Of a stretch of DNA of 64,000 bases, positions 9,988 through 20,129 are shown one piece after another. The stretch covers positions 41,372,766-41,436,765 of the forward strand of contig OX463848.1 in assembly GCA_949825065.1 (NCBI GenBank), in the 5' to 3' direction. Position 1 is the first letter of the stretch. The number at the start of each line of letters is the position of its first letter. The notes below the pieces were generated by a model, which was not told the DNA's origin, did not search any database, and saw only the letters and a program-made list of their open reading frames with translations. The stretch comes from Odontocerum albicorne (Eukaryota > Arthropoda > Insecta > Trichoptera > Odontoceridae). A program made the translations under genes and the position numbers.

Positions 9988-10205
9988 TTATACCCTTAAA
10001 TAAAGTGGAATAAACAGTGTTTGACTAAACAAGTTACAATGTCATTAAACCTCTCTAGTGTTAATACCTTAATCATATACATTCTGAAGTACAAAAATTG
10101 GCTCAAGGCTATACTATACCTTAATACAAATTTATTACTGAAGGACTATATAACTAATCTTATTTATATATTATTACTATTAGCTTACTTAATTTACTAC
10201 ATATA

Positions 10206-10589
10206 ATTTTTATTTTTAATAATAGGTTTTTGCCTGTATCTCACTAAGAATGAAATACGAGTATATAAAAATTAAAAAGTAACTGATTTAATAAATGGAC
10301 TATTTGAAATGGAAAAAAGTATTCCCCTTTTTCCATCCTGTTTAATTTGTATTCTTGAATACCGTAGCCCTGATGGCCGACATACAAAGAATTCCTGTTT
10401 TATGTTGACCATCAAACGTGTGTCCAATAAATACTCCCGTCACTGAAAACAGAAAGAAAAATAAAAAAACTCGAGAAATATGTGAGATTATTTTTTTTCA
10501 GTTGAAGGAACAAAAAAATAAAAGCGACATATCACAAACAAAAAATATAAATATCATCAGACCATTTATCAGCAGAGAAACAGACTTTC
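10206..10589. other. Unassigned
   Basis: AT-rich. TTTTTGCCTGTATCTCACT at 10226 resembles a short LINE-G 3' UTR scrap on the minus strand. A 77-codon frame (10418-10651) has no recognisable motif. Confidence 0.35.
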
Positions 10590-10850
10590 CTATTTCGAAA
10601 TACATCCTTTGCCTCTTCCATATTCATCCACATTTTCCAACAACTCTTTAGATTCCTTTGACTTTCTATGTTTCCTTCCTTCAAAATATAATTAACTTAA
10701 TCCAAACATACTTCCCTAAGTCTTCCGATTACACGCATTCTTCTAACACGCCTTTCTCTCACATTTACACTGTACATTTGTATTGTAAGTTTTTTTTCAT
10801 TCATTCGTTGAACAGGCCCAAGGCAAAAAAATCCACGCTTAATAAGGTAT
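10590..10850 (-). mobile_element. LINE-E 3' fragment
   Basis: On the minus strand the frame 10697-10830 reads GPVQRMNEKKLTIQMYSVNV with RERRVRR after it, the LINE-E ORF-end motif with changes (HVERMN to PVQRMN). Downstream MWMNMEEAKDVFRNRKV matches the MEEA+..CRDR end. Truncated and frameshifted. Confidence 0.6.
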
Positions 10851-11167
10851 ACGATGACATAAACATTCATAGTCCTGTACTTGAACATAACATCCAATCG
10901 ACAACAAGATCTCCACCACTTTCTCTCAATGTGCAACAATATTCTCTCAGATTCAGCAATGTCCTGAAAAATTTTCAATTCTCTTACAGGTGGTAGTCGA
11001 CTTACGACCTACGCGACTTACGACTGTTCGACTTTACGACCACAATCCGCGATCGGTATTATAAGCATTTTTTAAACCCTTCCGAAATGTCTACAACAAG
11101 GAAAATGTGAATATCTCAACGTGCCAAGAAACAATGAAAGGCTATTGACTTAAAAACAAAAATTATG

Positions 11168-11396
11168 TTATTTATAGTTAAGGCATTAACGTTGTGGAGG
11201 TTTAAAGACATTGTACAATAATTTATTTTTATCAAACACTGTTTATTTCACTTTTTGTAACGGTACAACCCTACCGGTTTCAAGGCTTTCACCTCATCTT
11301 TGCGCTCCCCTGAAGATGAGGTGAAAACCTTGAAACCGGTAGGGTTATACTGTCACAAAAAAGTGGAATAAACAGTGTTTGATAAAAATAAATTAC
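11168..11396. mobile_element. Compact palindromic PLE derivative P2 (229 bp) with 15-bp target duplication
   Basis: The insertion is bracketed by AAAACAAAAATTATG (11153-11167) and AAAACAAAAAATATG (11397-11411), a 15-bp duplication with one mismatch. Removing it restores the Tigger frame (KTKIM|VIKQYEGG). It starts TTATTTATAGTTAAGG and ends GATAAAAATAAATTAC. It consists only of PLE terminal sequence in opposite orientations, meeting at about 11298-11302. No coding sequence is present. Confidence 0.85.
11307..11344 (+). ncRNA. Hammerhead-like motif, PLE P2
   Basis: CCC|CUGAAGA|U|GAGGU-GAAA-ACCUU|GAAAC|CG|GUA|GGG. Stem I is 3 bp CCC/GGG, stem II 5 bp closed by a GAAA loop, and stem III 2 bp AC/GU with loop CG; cleavage is expected after GUA. 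The minus-orientation half (11269-11298) has lost the CUG of its core at the palindrome centre. Confidence 0.55.
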
Positions 11397-11753
11397 AAAA
11401 CAAAAAATATGGTAATCAAGCAATACGAAGGAGGAAAAAAGTATCTACCGGAGCAAATTTTTAATGGGGACGAAACGGAATTGTTCTGTAAACGAATGCC
11501 AACACGCGTTTACATCCATATAGGAGACAAAAGCATGCTTGAACTAAAAACTTAAAAAAATAGGTTGACTCTGCTGCTTGGCGGAAACATCGCGGGTTTC
11601 AAACTCAAGCCTTTAGTAATTTATCAATCAGAAAATCACGCACTTATAATTCACATGTGTACAGAAATAATTGCATAAACCGACTTACGGCCAGATCAAC
11701 TTGTGACCTGTTTATCGGACCCGATTGCGGTCGTAAGTCGACGACTACCTGTA

Positions 11754-13079
11754 TTGTGTATTTGAGCTTTGAAACAATAACTGACTTCCACTCAGTTGGC
11801 AATGTATAGTATTTATAACGCAAGAAAATAGTATTTGAATAATCGTTTGATACATTAGAATCGAAAATAAATTGCCAGGAAAGAAATTGTTGAAGAGTTA
11901 GGGATGGGAAATACTTGGACTTCGAAAACACTTCTGTAATAAAAATATACGCGATAAATAAAAGAGTGTGAATCTGAGAAAATTTATAGCACGGTAAAAT
12001 AATGATCATAACCATGAGTAGCTTAAAGCTGAGTTTTGACTGCAAACTTCCTAAAGGACTAAATTTAAAAGTTTTTTTAAATTTAACAGGAAAAATAAGT
12101 TACTTAAACGAAATTTAATTTTGGTGTTAACAAACCTTTTTCCTGAAAAAACACTGCTGAAATGTTTTACGTGTAATATAAAGAAGACCACTGAATCACA
12201 TTTATTATATTTTCAGGTGAAAGCAGCGAATTAAAAGAACATTTGCTTTCTTCTTGTTCTGTGTATCGTTGAAATTTTAATTGAAAAATGAGTTAAAATT
12301 TAAATATTATTTTAATAATCGACCATTTCATTGCATAAACTGATTCTTTGGATTCAAATGCAAGTTTGAAACACGAATTCGGAGTAATCAAGTATGTTTA
12401 ATGCTGACAAAATACAGTTTTGTACAATACATTTGCATGTCATGTTTTTTTAACGTGTTTTCGATGTTTGTGATGATTTTTTGGGATAAAAATATCACCG
12501 ATTTGGGGGTAATAAGGATGTTGATGGGAATATACAACCATTTTGTTATGCTCGTTCATAATTATGGTAAGCACAGTCGCACAACGTGATAACATAAAAA
12601 ATGTAAACATTTAAGTTAGGAATGACACATGACTGTAGTGAAACGAAGTTTAAAGTTACTTTTGAATTCAATAAACTGAAAAGAAAAAGACCGCTTGACT
12701 TTACATACTTGCCACTAGTCATGATTATATACTCCATACAATTTATTCAATAAATACGCCCGTGGGGCTTTTACATTCACAAATTGAATAAGGGCGGTGG
12801 CCTATAAAGCCTACATTATAACTCGTCTGTCTTTTGACCCGGGGTTTATACATTGTTACCCAATTTTTATTGAAAATTGTTTCAGTCTGATTTCCACTTT
12901 AACATGTCCCTGGTCGGTTGAAAGGCATTTATACTTGTTGATAAATGCACCAAATTATACTGTATACAAAAAAGGTTAACAAAAAAAAAAACAATTTTTA
13001 CCACACTCTACAAAAGACTCGCTGGTTTCTACTGTTGATGCTGAAATTCTAAAATATATAATATATATATACGTCACAC
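11754..13079. other. Unassigned long AT-rich stretch
   Basis: No repeat relation, TIR or convincing gene was seen. The minus-strand frame ending in the Tigger right end (11644-12045) starts in unique sequence and runs into TIR sequence, so it is not a gene. Short hydrophobic frames at 12401-12589 and 12797-12979 lack supporting motifs. Confidence 0.4.
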
Positions 13080-13189
13080 CATTTTCCTGTAGGGGTAGGC
13101 AGAATGGAAAAAGTGCCAGCTTTTCCTATCGACACCCATCCTTAGCCTCTTCTACAACCAAACACCTTTACCATTTTTCCCACTTTCTA
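13080..13189 (-). mobile_element. LINE-E 3' end (left part, split by mariner)
   Basis: TTTTCCTGTAGGGGTAGGCA at 13082 is the minus-strand 3' end of LINE-E, followed by CCTTAGCCTCTTCTAC. It runs to TTTCCCACTTTCTA and resumes at 14499 as TACATGTTCTTTCAAA, matching the uninterrupted order near 30265-30290. Confidence 0.65.
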
Positions 13190-14498
13190 ACACATCGATC
13201 AATACGCCCCGAGACTTACTACTAAAACAACATTTGTTTGCCAAAATTCTTCTTTATTCATCAACATAATCTCCTTCAAGAGCGATATATTCATTCCAAC
13301 GCTTTCCTAACTTTTCTATGCCAGCCGTGTAGAACGATTTATCTTTGGTTTCAAAATAGGCGTTAGTTTCGGCAATCACTTCTTCATTGGAGCCAAATCT
13401 CTTTCCCTGGAGCATCTTTTTGAGGTCTGCGAACAGCCAATAGTCGCTGGGGGCCAAATCTGGAGAATACGGTGGGTGCGGAAGCAATTCGAAGTTCAAC
13501 TCATGCAATTTGGCCATCGTTACCATCGACTTGTGACACGGTGCATTTTCTTGATGAAAGAGAACTTTTTTCATCTTCATATGGGGCCGTTTTTTTGCAA
13601 TTTCTGCCTTCAAACGCTCCAGTAACGCTATGTAATATTCGCTATTAATGGTTTTCCCTTTTCAAGGTGATCGATGAATATTATAACATGCGCATCCCAA
13701 AATACGGAGGTCATAACCTTCCCGGCCGAATGTTGAGTTTTTGGTCGCTTCGGACGACTTTCACCGGCTGCTCTCCACTCAGCTGACTGCCGATTTGATT
13801 CCGGAGTATAGTGATGCATCCAAATTTCATCCATTGTCCCAAACTAACGCAAAAACTCCTGTTTATTTCGTGGAAACAGTGCCAAACCGCGCTCTGAATC
13901 ATCGATGCGATGTTGTTTCTGTTCCATTGGGAGCAAACACGGCACCTATTTCGAAAAAACTTTTTCATGACCAAATGTTCATTCAAAATAGTGTAAACAC
14001 TACCAAATGATATCTTCAGGATGTCAGCTATCTCACAGCTGTTGAGGTTTTTTTTAACGTTTTCTGGTGTAACAGCCTCATTTGGACGACCAGAACGTTC
14101 AGCATCATTTGTGTCTGTACGATCGCGTTTGAAATCAGCATACCACCGACAAGTTTTTTTTTTCAACGGAGCAGAGCCCGGATAATACTTTTCAAGTCAT
14201 CGCCGAGTTTGAACGGTATTTTTCCCCATTAGAAAGCATGGTTTTATCAACACACTTTTTTCGGTTTCTTCCATTGTTTTGAAAATAGCAAAAGTAATGA
14301 TTCGGTTTTTTCCATTGTTTTGAAAATAGCAAAAGTAGCGTCACTAAAACCATTGTATCTCAATGACACAATGTCGGAGTGTCATGAAAGTTTGACACGT
14401 AACTTCTAAAGGTTGGTTGATACTAACTGATAATGGTATAGATTTGTTATTAGAGGTGCCATCTGTTGGTTAGTCCCGGGACTTATTGATCGATGTGT
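13190..14498 (-). mobile_element. Mariner family M2, full-length (1,309 bp)
   Basis: TA flanks at 13188-13189 and 14499-14500 enclose inverted ends ACACATCGATCAATACGCCC and GGACTTATTGATCGATGTGT. The length is normal for mariner. It sits precisely at a TA inside a LINE-E tail. A short tandem duplication (TTCCATTGTTTTGAAAATAG twice, 14270-14335) lies upstream of the transposase start. Confidence 0.88.
13254..14278 (-). pseudogene. Mariner M2 transposase, frameshifted, second catalytic Asp changed to Glu
   Basis: Translation begins MEETEKSVLIKPCFLMGK near 14278, breaks, and continues CRWYADFKRDRTDTNDAERS and ADILKISFGSVYTILNEHL (second HTH). After another frameshift comes MDEIWMHHYTPESN with the first catalytic Asp (about 13829), then GKVMTSVFWDAH. 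The next block reads KVLFHQENAPCHKS, where the family has HQDNAP: the second catalytic Asp is Glu (codon GAA, about 13550). The third Asp is kept in PYSPDLAPSDYWLF and the protein ends ALEGDYVDE at 13254. At least three frame breaks plus the active-site change make it inactive. The 34-residue spacing places it in the DD34D mariner group. Confidence 0.88.
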
Positions 14499-14810
14499 TA
14501 CATGTTCTTTCAAACTAGCATTATTTTGATCCAACCATTCTTGCATTGCTCTTCCTCTACCACAACCCCTACTCACATATGCTTTACATATTTGATTAAT
14601 TAGCCATTCTTCATTCATTCGTTACACATACCGACACAATTTTTGAATGCTCTTCTTCGTTCAACGCAACCCATCAAAATACTGTTGTGGAGTATCAACT
14701 TAGCAGATTTTGATGCTGTCCGGTTCAAGTGTATAAGTTTTAGTGCCCTATTGACTTTGTTTCCAGTAACTAAACGCTTAAGTTCTTAATAGGCAAAGTA
14801 GCATAAAATA
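14499..14810 (-). mobile_element. LINE-E (right part)
   Basis: Minus-strand reading gives RMNEEWLINQICKAYVS followed by GRGRAMQEWLDQNNAS, the LINE-E ORF end. Further in, CCGGTTCAAGTGTATAAGTT and TTTAGTGCCCTATTGACTTT parallel the longer copy at 46690-46740. Stops and frameshifts are frequent. Confidence 0.6.
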
Positions 14811-15299
14811 TGTTGGGTAGGGTTATTAAAAAAATATTCTTGGGTTTGTTCAAACTGAAAATTACTGTTCTTCATGAATTTCCTTTTCTGAATTTTTCTT
14901 GTAAATAAAGAATATCCACTTTACATATTTCAGCTTCTAAGGAAAATGTATATGGTAATAGAGGATGTGATAAACATTTCTCAACGCTTTTCAGGAATAT
15001 TCAGGCATGACAAGAATCCAAAAAAAAATGCGTACAAGGTGTGAAATATGAATGACTTCTAATAACTTTGTATCACGCAAAATTCTGAAATATTTAGTAG
15101 AAAATTTTATAGACTCCAATAAAAAGTAGAATTTTAAAATACAAATCAACTGAATTTTACAGAACTTTGTTATAAAATATTTTATTTGACTTTTACAAAT
15201 AAAATACATTTTCTATTACGATTTGCTTCTTTCCACGGTTTATATAACTTTCTTAAATTTAGAAGTTCATACTCATATTTGCACTTTATTTCTTAAACA
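14811..15299. other. Unassigned AT-rich DNA
   Basis: No gene, TIR or repeat relation was noticed. Confidence 0.4.
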
Positions 15300-15640
15300 G
15301 ATATAAAATGCAAATATGAGTGGAAGGTGTGTGAAAGGGACATAAAGGAATGTATTGTTGGATCAAGGGAATGAAATTTTGAATGAAGAAAACTTACAAA
15401 GTCAGATAAATCGGAAAAGTTATATGAGAAGGTGTATGGATGTAGAAGAGGCAAAGGATATGTATTAAGATAGAAAAGTATGGTGCTCTGCTCTGTGAGC
15501 CTACTCCGACAAGGAAATGTCTTAATGATGTATATGTGTATAAGTTGACCACCTTCGTGGTCCAGTACATAAAAACCTAGCAACGACCCTGAGTAAACAT
15601 CTTTAAAGCGCTGCAATATCTTGATAGTCTAAATATGGCT
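15300..15640 (+). mobile_element. LINE-E 3' fragment
   Basis: GCAAATATGAGTGGAAGGTG, then a degraded ..NRKSYMRRCMDVEEAKDMY frame (about 15405-15470) and a TGCTCTGCTCTG..GAGCC 3' region give the LINE-E ORF end on the plus strand. The 107-codon minus-strand frame over it is a shadow. Confidence 0.6.
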
Positions 15641-15667
15641 CTCCGTGCATTATTAAAATAAGAGCGA

Positions 15668-15734
15668 AGTTTGTCAGATTAGCCGCAGTTAGTGCACTGG
15701 ATTGTGCACTAACTGCAGCTAATCTGGCAAACGT
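15668..15734. repeat. Hairpin, about 25-bp arms
   Basis: GTCAGATTAGCCGCAGTTAG / CTAACTGCAGCTAATCTGGC with TGCAC/GTGCA next to a 5-bp centre (TGGAT). It lies between two LINE-E tails in the same orientation, as if it marks the junction of two insertions. Confidence 0.75.
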
Positions 15735-15769
15735 GAGTATTGAGTGAGAACTAATGAAGAAGAAATATA

Positions 15770-16000
15770 TAGTGCAAATGTGAGTGGAAGGTGTGTGAGA
15801 AGAAGACCAAGGAAAGATTGGTTAGATCAAATGATTGATATGTTGAAATAAGGAAACGTAGGAAGTCAGAGAAATTGTAAAATTTGTATTAGAAGATTTA
15901 TAAATGTGGAGGAGGCTAAGGATGTGTGTCGTGATAGGAAAGTTTGGCATTTTATCCTCTCTGCCTTCTGTGACAGGGAGATAGCGTGATGGTATGTATG
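15770..16000 (+). mobile_element. LINE-E 3' fragment
   Basis: Second LINE-E end in tandem with the previous one: GCAAATGTGAGTGGAAGGTG, RRRPRKDWLDQMIDM-type frame, a VEEAKDVCRDRKVWHFI-like stretch at about 15907-15960, and CCTTCTGTGACAGGGAGATA. 5'-truncated. Confidence 0.65.
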
Positions 16001-16136
16001 AATGCATATATTAATTATATTTATCCCTGTTGCACGTGTTTCTTCTCTATGGAGTTCAATTGTTATGTGGAGTTCCCCAATGCTGAAATCGATACCTTTG
16101 ATATACTCGTATTAAAAAAGCTATATTTTTCTCAAA

Positions 16137-16330
16137 ATATTCCTCATCCCTTACTCCAATATTATTTACACCCTTATCCCGATTTCCCTTGAGATTTTTG
16201 TTTTAAATTCTGTTACTTTTACTTAAATATTTTATTATTTCAGCTAGTTTAAGACACGGTCATGGACACCGTTAAAAAACTTAAATGGAAGCTCGTTGAT
16301 TGGATGAAACTGCTTTAAACCAATAAATCC
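16137..16330 (+). repeat. Dispersed repeat family H, copy 2
   Basis: AATATTCCTCATCC, GACACGGTCATGGACACC and GCTCGTTGATTGGATG follow the same order as at 4415-4600. Confidence 0.5.
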
Positions 16331-16384
16331 ACAGACGTTTTATATAAAAGTACGAGTACATGAAAATAAATCAATGTATACATT

Positions 16385-17160
16385 TTCTGAAGCAATCCTG
16401 AAACTCATTCTTCGATATTGCCTCTAAAATCACGGTTGAAGCCTTATGGATGTCTGAAATCGTGTCGAAACGCTTTCTTTTCAAATTCAGTTTCGGTAAT
16501 AGCTAGAAGTCGCATGGAGCCAAATCAGGCGAATACGGGATGGGGGGCAAAGAAATAGCGTACAATCTTTATTTTAAACGCCGGTGTATTTTCGTGCAAC
16601 AACGACGATGCCCATGTTCCCAGTATTCGGATCGAACTCGAAGAGTTCAAAATACCCAAGTACACATCGGTGTTCATCATTTGATTTTCTGGTGTGATTT
16701 ATTTATGAATAACTCCTTTGGAATCAAAGAAAACAGCCGTCTTGATTAGGCTCTTCTGCACGCGCAGAAGGAAAGAATGACACGCTTCATTGTTGACCCT
16801 TCCATTCCGAGCTCTGGCGCTTTGTAAGTGGTTCATACTGAAAGCACCTTTTTTAATCTGGATCCATATCACCCGCTTTTTCAAGTCTGAATCCATATCA
16901 GCTGATCTTTTCATGTCTTTGCAGTGCTCCATTCTGCAAACTTTTTGATCGTCAGCCACCATTCGTTTACCCAAATTTCCCGTTAAAATGAGATGGTCAG
17001 TGGATTTATGAATTCCAGTGAGCTCCTCACTGAGCTTAGTAGACGCACAATGATCATTTTGAAGAATTTCAGCCACTTTTTGAACATTTTCTTCAATTCT
17101 AACTGTCAATGATGGTCCAGGCCGTGGATCATCCTTCAATGCTCTCTCTACCATGACTCA
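16385..17160 (-). pseudogene. Mariner-like transposase remnant, family M3
   Basis: Minus-strand frame 17154-16699 (151 codons) starts MVERALKDDPRPGPS and passes EENVQKVAEILQNDHCAS, a second-HTH-like block. The first Asp region is not recognisable. It ends with KTAVFFDSKGVIHK, the strand after the first catalytic Asp in this type. Beyond its stop, other frames give SLLHENTPA (second Asp region, Asp to Glu) and FAPHPVFA*FGSMRLL where PYSPDLAPCDFYLL is expected, so the third Asp is lost. TIRs were not found. The resemblance is closest to M4 at 53389, by motif order only. Confidence 0.6.
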
Positions 17161-17839
17161 ATATTGTATACCACTTAAAAACGTTCTTACGACTCATTAT
17201 TTCACTACCATAAACAATTTGAATAATTTCAATTTAAATCAATTAACCGTAAATAAGCCAACATTAATTTTGTTTTAAATTTGGCACTTTTACCCAATTT
17301 AAAACAAAATTGAATGTTGGCACATTGCTTAATTGTTCCTTTTCCGACTGAGACTCGGAAGGTACTCTCAATTGTTATGTCACTACGAATAAACCAGCCA
17401 TGCTAACGCTTTGAAACTTTTACGGAAGATAATCGGAATATGTCGCTAGTTAACTCATTTATTCATTTACAGATGGCGCTGGTGGTTACGCGAAAATAAA
17501 ATCATTCACATTTCCAATTGGACAGACCTTGTTACCCCAGATGGAGTTGTGGGATGGGCCCGGACTTTTTAATGACTTCCTTCTTGAATGTATTTTCTTT
17601 TCCTTTACCTTAAAATATATGTGGGTTTCGTATATGTGGATTTGTGGAATATATATTTGCACACTATTTTTTAATCGGCAAAAATTTTATTTTATTAACT
17701 GTGTGGGAACCACGGTCGTCACTAAATATTGTCGTATACATACGGTCAATGACCGACGAAACGAACTTCGGACACCTCGATAAATTATATTAAACAGTCC
17801 AAAGGTCACATGCCAAAACATTGACGCGGCCGGACATCG
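17161..17839. other. Unassigned
   Basis: TTTAAAACAAAATT-type phrases occur in opposite orientations near 17270 and 17300 (short inverted repeat around AACATTAATTTTG / CAAAATTGAATGTTGG). An 84-codon frame at 17529-17783 has no motif. Confidence 0.35.
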
Positions 17840-18019
17840 CGCCGCATTCCATAGTAGAAAGAGAACGCATCACGCTGTCTCGCCGGTTCCGTAAATAAAT
17901 TGTTACCCACAATACTATTTACGATATCTACAATACTTCAATTGACCATTTCTGCACGCACAGAAGCGAGATAAAAATATATCGCGGGCGCACTCCCGCG
18001 CCCATTCTGAAATATTATA
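17840..18019 (+). repeat. GC-rich repeat with TATA-like motif, copy 1
   Basis: GCACGCACAGAAGCGAGATA, AAAATATATCGCGGGCGCA and CTCCCGCGCCCATTCTG match, on the opposite strand, 44940-45010 (GAGATATATCGCGTGCGCA, TTCCCGCACACATTC). An AT-rich TATAAAAATATA-like box inside GC-rich sequence suggests a retroelement promoter or LTR. The mariner at 18020 interrupts it. Confidence 0.4.
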
Positions 18020-19296
18020 TTAGGTCCTTACATATGAAATTGGCGTTTTGCCGTACTGGCAACTTTGATCTCAAATATCTTCTCTTTGGTTAGGAATTCC
18101 AAATTCAAATTTATACAGCTATTTACTCAAGTATTTGTGTTTCGAAAATTATAATTCATTTGTTTTTTCCTCAATTGTTTTTTTTCTTTGCGTCACTCAG
18201 TTTACAAAATGTAAAACTTGAAATATCGCGTTATTTACGAGTACGAGTTCCACCGTGGCACCAGTGCTGCAGAAACGGCTCGAAGGATTAATGATGTGTA
18301 TGGCGACGGTGCCGCAAAAGAAAACACAGTGCGTTTTTGGTTCCAACGTTTTCGTTCTGGAAATTTCGACTTGCAGAAGAAGCCCCGTGGACGGCCGGAG
18401 ACCAAAGTTGATAATGAAGAATTGAAGGCTATTGTGGAAGCGGATCCATCGCAAACTGGTGATAAAACAAACGTGTTAGTGATAAAACTGTTTTAATCCA
18501 CTTGAAGAAAATTGGGAAGGTGAAAAAGCTTGAAAGGTGGGTACCTCACGAATTGAGTGAAGCAAATCAACAAACGCGCGTTGACTGCTGCATTGCATTA
18601 CTCAACCGGCACAATAATGAAGGGATTTTGAATCGAATCATTACCTGTGATGAAAAGTGGATCCTGTATGATAATCGGAAGTGCTCATCGCAATGGCTGA
18701 ACCCTGCCGAACCAGCCAAACCATGCCCCAAGCGAAAATTGACTCCAAAAAAGTTACTTGTGAGCGTTTGGTGGACTAGTGCTGGTGTCGTTCACTACAG
18801 TTTTCTTTAATCTGGCCAGACGATTACGGCAGATGTCTATTGTCAGCAACTGCAAACCATGATGGAAAAGCTAGCTGCTAAACAACCTAGGCTGGTTAAT
18901 CGCTCTAGGCCACTGCTGCTTCATGATAACGCTAGACCACACACTGCACAACAGACGGCTACCAAATTAGAAGAGCATCAATTGGAATGTCTAAGACATC
19001 CACCGTACTCTCCGGACCTTGCCCCAACAGATTACTATTTTTTTCGAAATTTGGATAACTTCTTGCAAGGGAAAAAATTCAACTCCGATGGGGCAGTCCA
19101 AACCGACTTTAAAGATTTTATTGATTCCCGTCCGAATGGTTTTTTTAGTAAAGGGATCGATGAACTACCTATGAGATGGCAAAAGTGCATAGATAGCAAT
19201 GGTACATACTTTGATTAAATAAATATATTATATTAAAAAAAAATCAACTTTATGTTCCTCCCAAACAAAACACCAATTTCATATGTAAGGACCTAA
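18020..19296 (+). mobile_element. Mariner family M5, full-length (1,277 bp)
   Basis: TA flanks at 18018-18019 and 19297-19298. The inverted ends TTAGGTCCTTACATATGAAA and TTTCATATGTAAGGACCTAA are perfect over at least 24 bp. It is the best-preserved mariner in the window by structure, implying a fairly young insertion. Confidence 0.93.
18209..19218 (+). pseudogene. Mariner M5 transposase, two nonsense codons and one frameshift
   Basis: The ATG at 18209-18211 is followed at once by TAA (18212-18214), then by an otherwise good frame (NLKYRVIYEYEFHRGTSAAE, first HTH; GDGAAKENTVRFWFQRF; GRPETKVDNEEL). Around 18455-18495 a rearrangement removes part of the second HTH and shifts frame. It resumes SDKTVLIHLKKIGKVKKL and RWVPHEL. 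The first catalytic Asp is in TCDEKWILYDNRK (family usually has GDEKW). A TAA at 18808-18810 replaces a sense codon before SGQTITADVYCQQL. The second Asp is in LHDNARPHTA and the third in YSPDLAPTDYYFF, exactly 34 residues later. It ends DSNGTYFD. All three Asp remain but no full protein can be made. Confidence 0.93.
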
Positions 19297-19298
19297 TA

Positions 19299-20129
19299 TA
19301 TACCCACGTACTATCAAATAAAGTATTCATTCACTCTCTCCTTCCGCATTGCGATTTAACGTATTTTATTTATTTACCAACAATCAAAATCATCAGATAC
19401 CTTTAAGGGGCATTTCCCTTAAACTGTATTAATTGCGTTATCTGCTTATTTTTTTTTTATTAACATGTAAAAAGGTGTGAACTGAAAAACATACGGTGTC
19501 CTAGTGGCTGGGCTGGCCCTCTATTGGAGGGAAGGGGAAGGGGTATATAGACTGAAAGATAGTGTAAGATAAGCCCAGATTTTTCGTTGGTTTTTATATT
19601 AAAAAAGGGAATAACGTTTTTACAGGATGTGTACTCCCTTGAAGCACTTGTGAAAATTATATTTTGAAAAGAACAAATAAAAAAACTCGGCAAAATGTCT
19701 CCAGCATCCATCTTATCTCTAAAGAAAGGATACATAATGTAAATAAGGAGATAAGGACTTAAGGGAATGTATTATGAAATATTCATGTAGTAAATTGTGC
19801 TACTAAAAGGACAAATTATCAAAGTTTAGGAAAATAAGACGTTTTCATCCTTGCTTTTAAATATTCCTAAGGTGTTTATGGTAAAAGTTTTCGTTAAATG
19901 GGTTTGTTTTTGGGATAACGCATCGTTATTTGCTAGCATAATTGTTTTAGTAATTACCGTGTATTATTTTCCTTGTCGGTGTTTCGAGTACGATTTACAA
20001 TAAGTCTTGACTTAGTTTAACTTTCAAGCCTTTTTTCTTGTGTATAAATCGTCGTTATTACATCTATTAACAACTTTATGTATAACACTTACACTTAGTT
20101 ACAAATCCTGTAAAAATACGTTACGTTTT
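19299..20129. other. Unassigned
   Basis: A GC-richer patch at 19500-19550 (CTGGGCTGGCCCTC..GGAGGGAAGGGGAAGGGG) stands out. No motif was recognised in the 91-codon minus-strand frame across it. Confidence 0.35.

Larger units (their letters stand above)
9735..10065. mobile_element. Penelope-like element palindrome, copy P1
   Basis: The left half (AACGGTATAACCCGACCGG, then GATGATAAGG read on the minus strand) is the reverse complement of the right half (CCTTGAAACCGGTAGGG..). Outer parts (GTTTATTCCACTT / AAGTGGAATAAAC) also pair. The middle has a short GTTTGTGCTSCCCTG-type repeat run at 9855-9915. The same terminal sequence bounds GIY-YIG coding DNA at 24845-26007 and 31410-32030, so I assign it to PLE ends. 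It is degraded compared with the other palindromes. Confidence 0.7.
11100..11640 (+). pseudogene. Tigger/pogo transposase remnant (DDE_1 type)
   Basis: Reading across the PLE insertion, the frame gives AIDLKTKIM, then VIKQYEGGKKYLPEQIFN, then GDETELFCKRMPTRVYI. After a stop (CTTAAA at about 11546) it gives RLTLLLGGNIAGFKLKPL and YQSENHA. This is the order around the first catalytic Asp of Tigger-type transposases (usual form N(V)DET.LFWK+MP). Here the residue before the Asp is Gly and Trp is replaced by Cys. The rest of the catalytic domain and the CENPB-like DNA-binding part are absent, so the copy is dead. Confidence 0.7.
10987..11751 (+). mobile_element. Pogo/Tigger-type DNA transposon remnant, interrupted
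   Basis: TA flanks (10985-10986 and 11752-11753) bound inverted ends CAGGTGGTAGTCGACTTACG and CGTAAGTCGACGACTACCTG. Such CAGG..-ended, TA-flanked TIRs with GACTTACGACC are Tigger-like. Internal coding vestiges support this (see next entry). The element is internally deleted and contains the compact PLE palindrome 11168-11396. Confidence 0.75.

Noticed and set aside
10697..10996. Plus-strand frames of 112 codons
   Set aside because: Opposite-strand shadow of the LINE-E ORF end, which has the recognisable motifs.
11644..12045. 133-codon minus-strand frame
   Set aside because: It runs out of unique AT-rich DNA into the Tigger right terminal repeat, so its C-terminus is transposon TIR, not protein-coding.
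13741..14010. 89-codon plus-strand frame
   Set aside because: Shadow of the minus-strand mariner M2 transposase.
15293..15616. 107-codon minus-strand frame
   Set aside because: Shadow of a plus-strand LINE-E tail.
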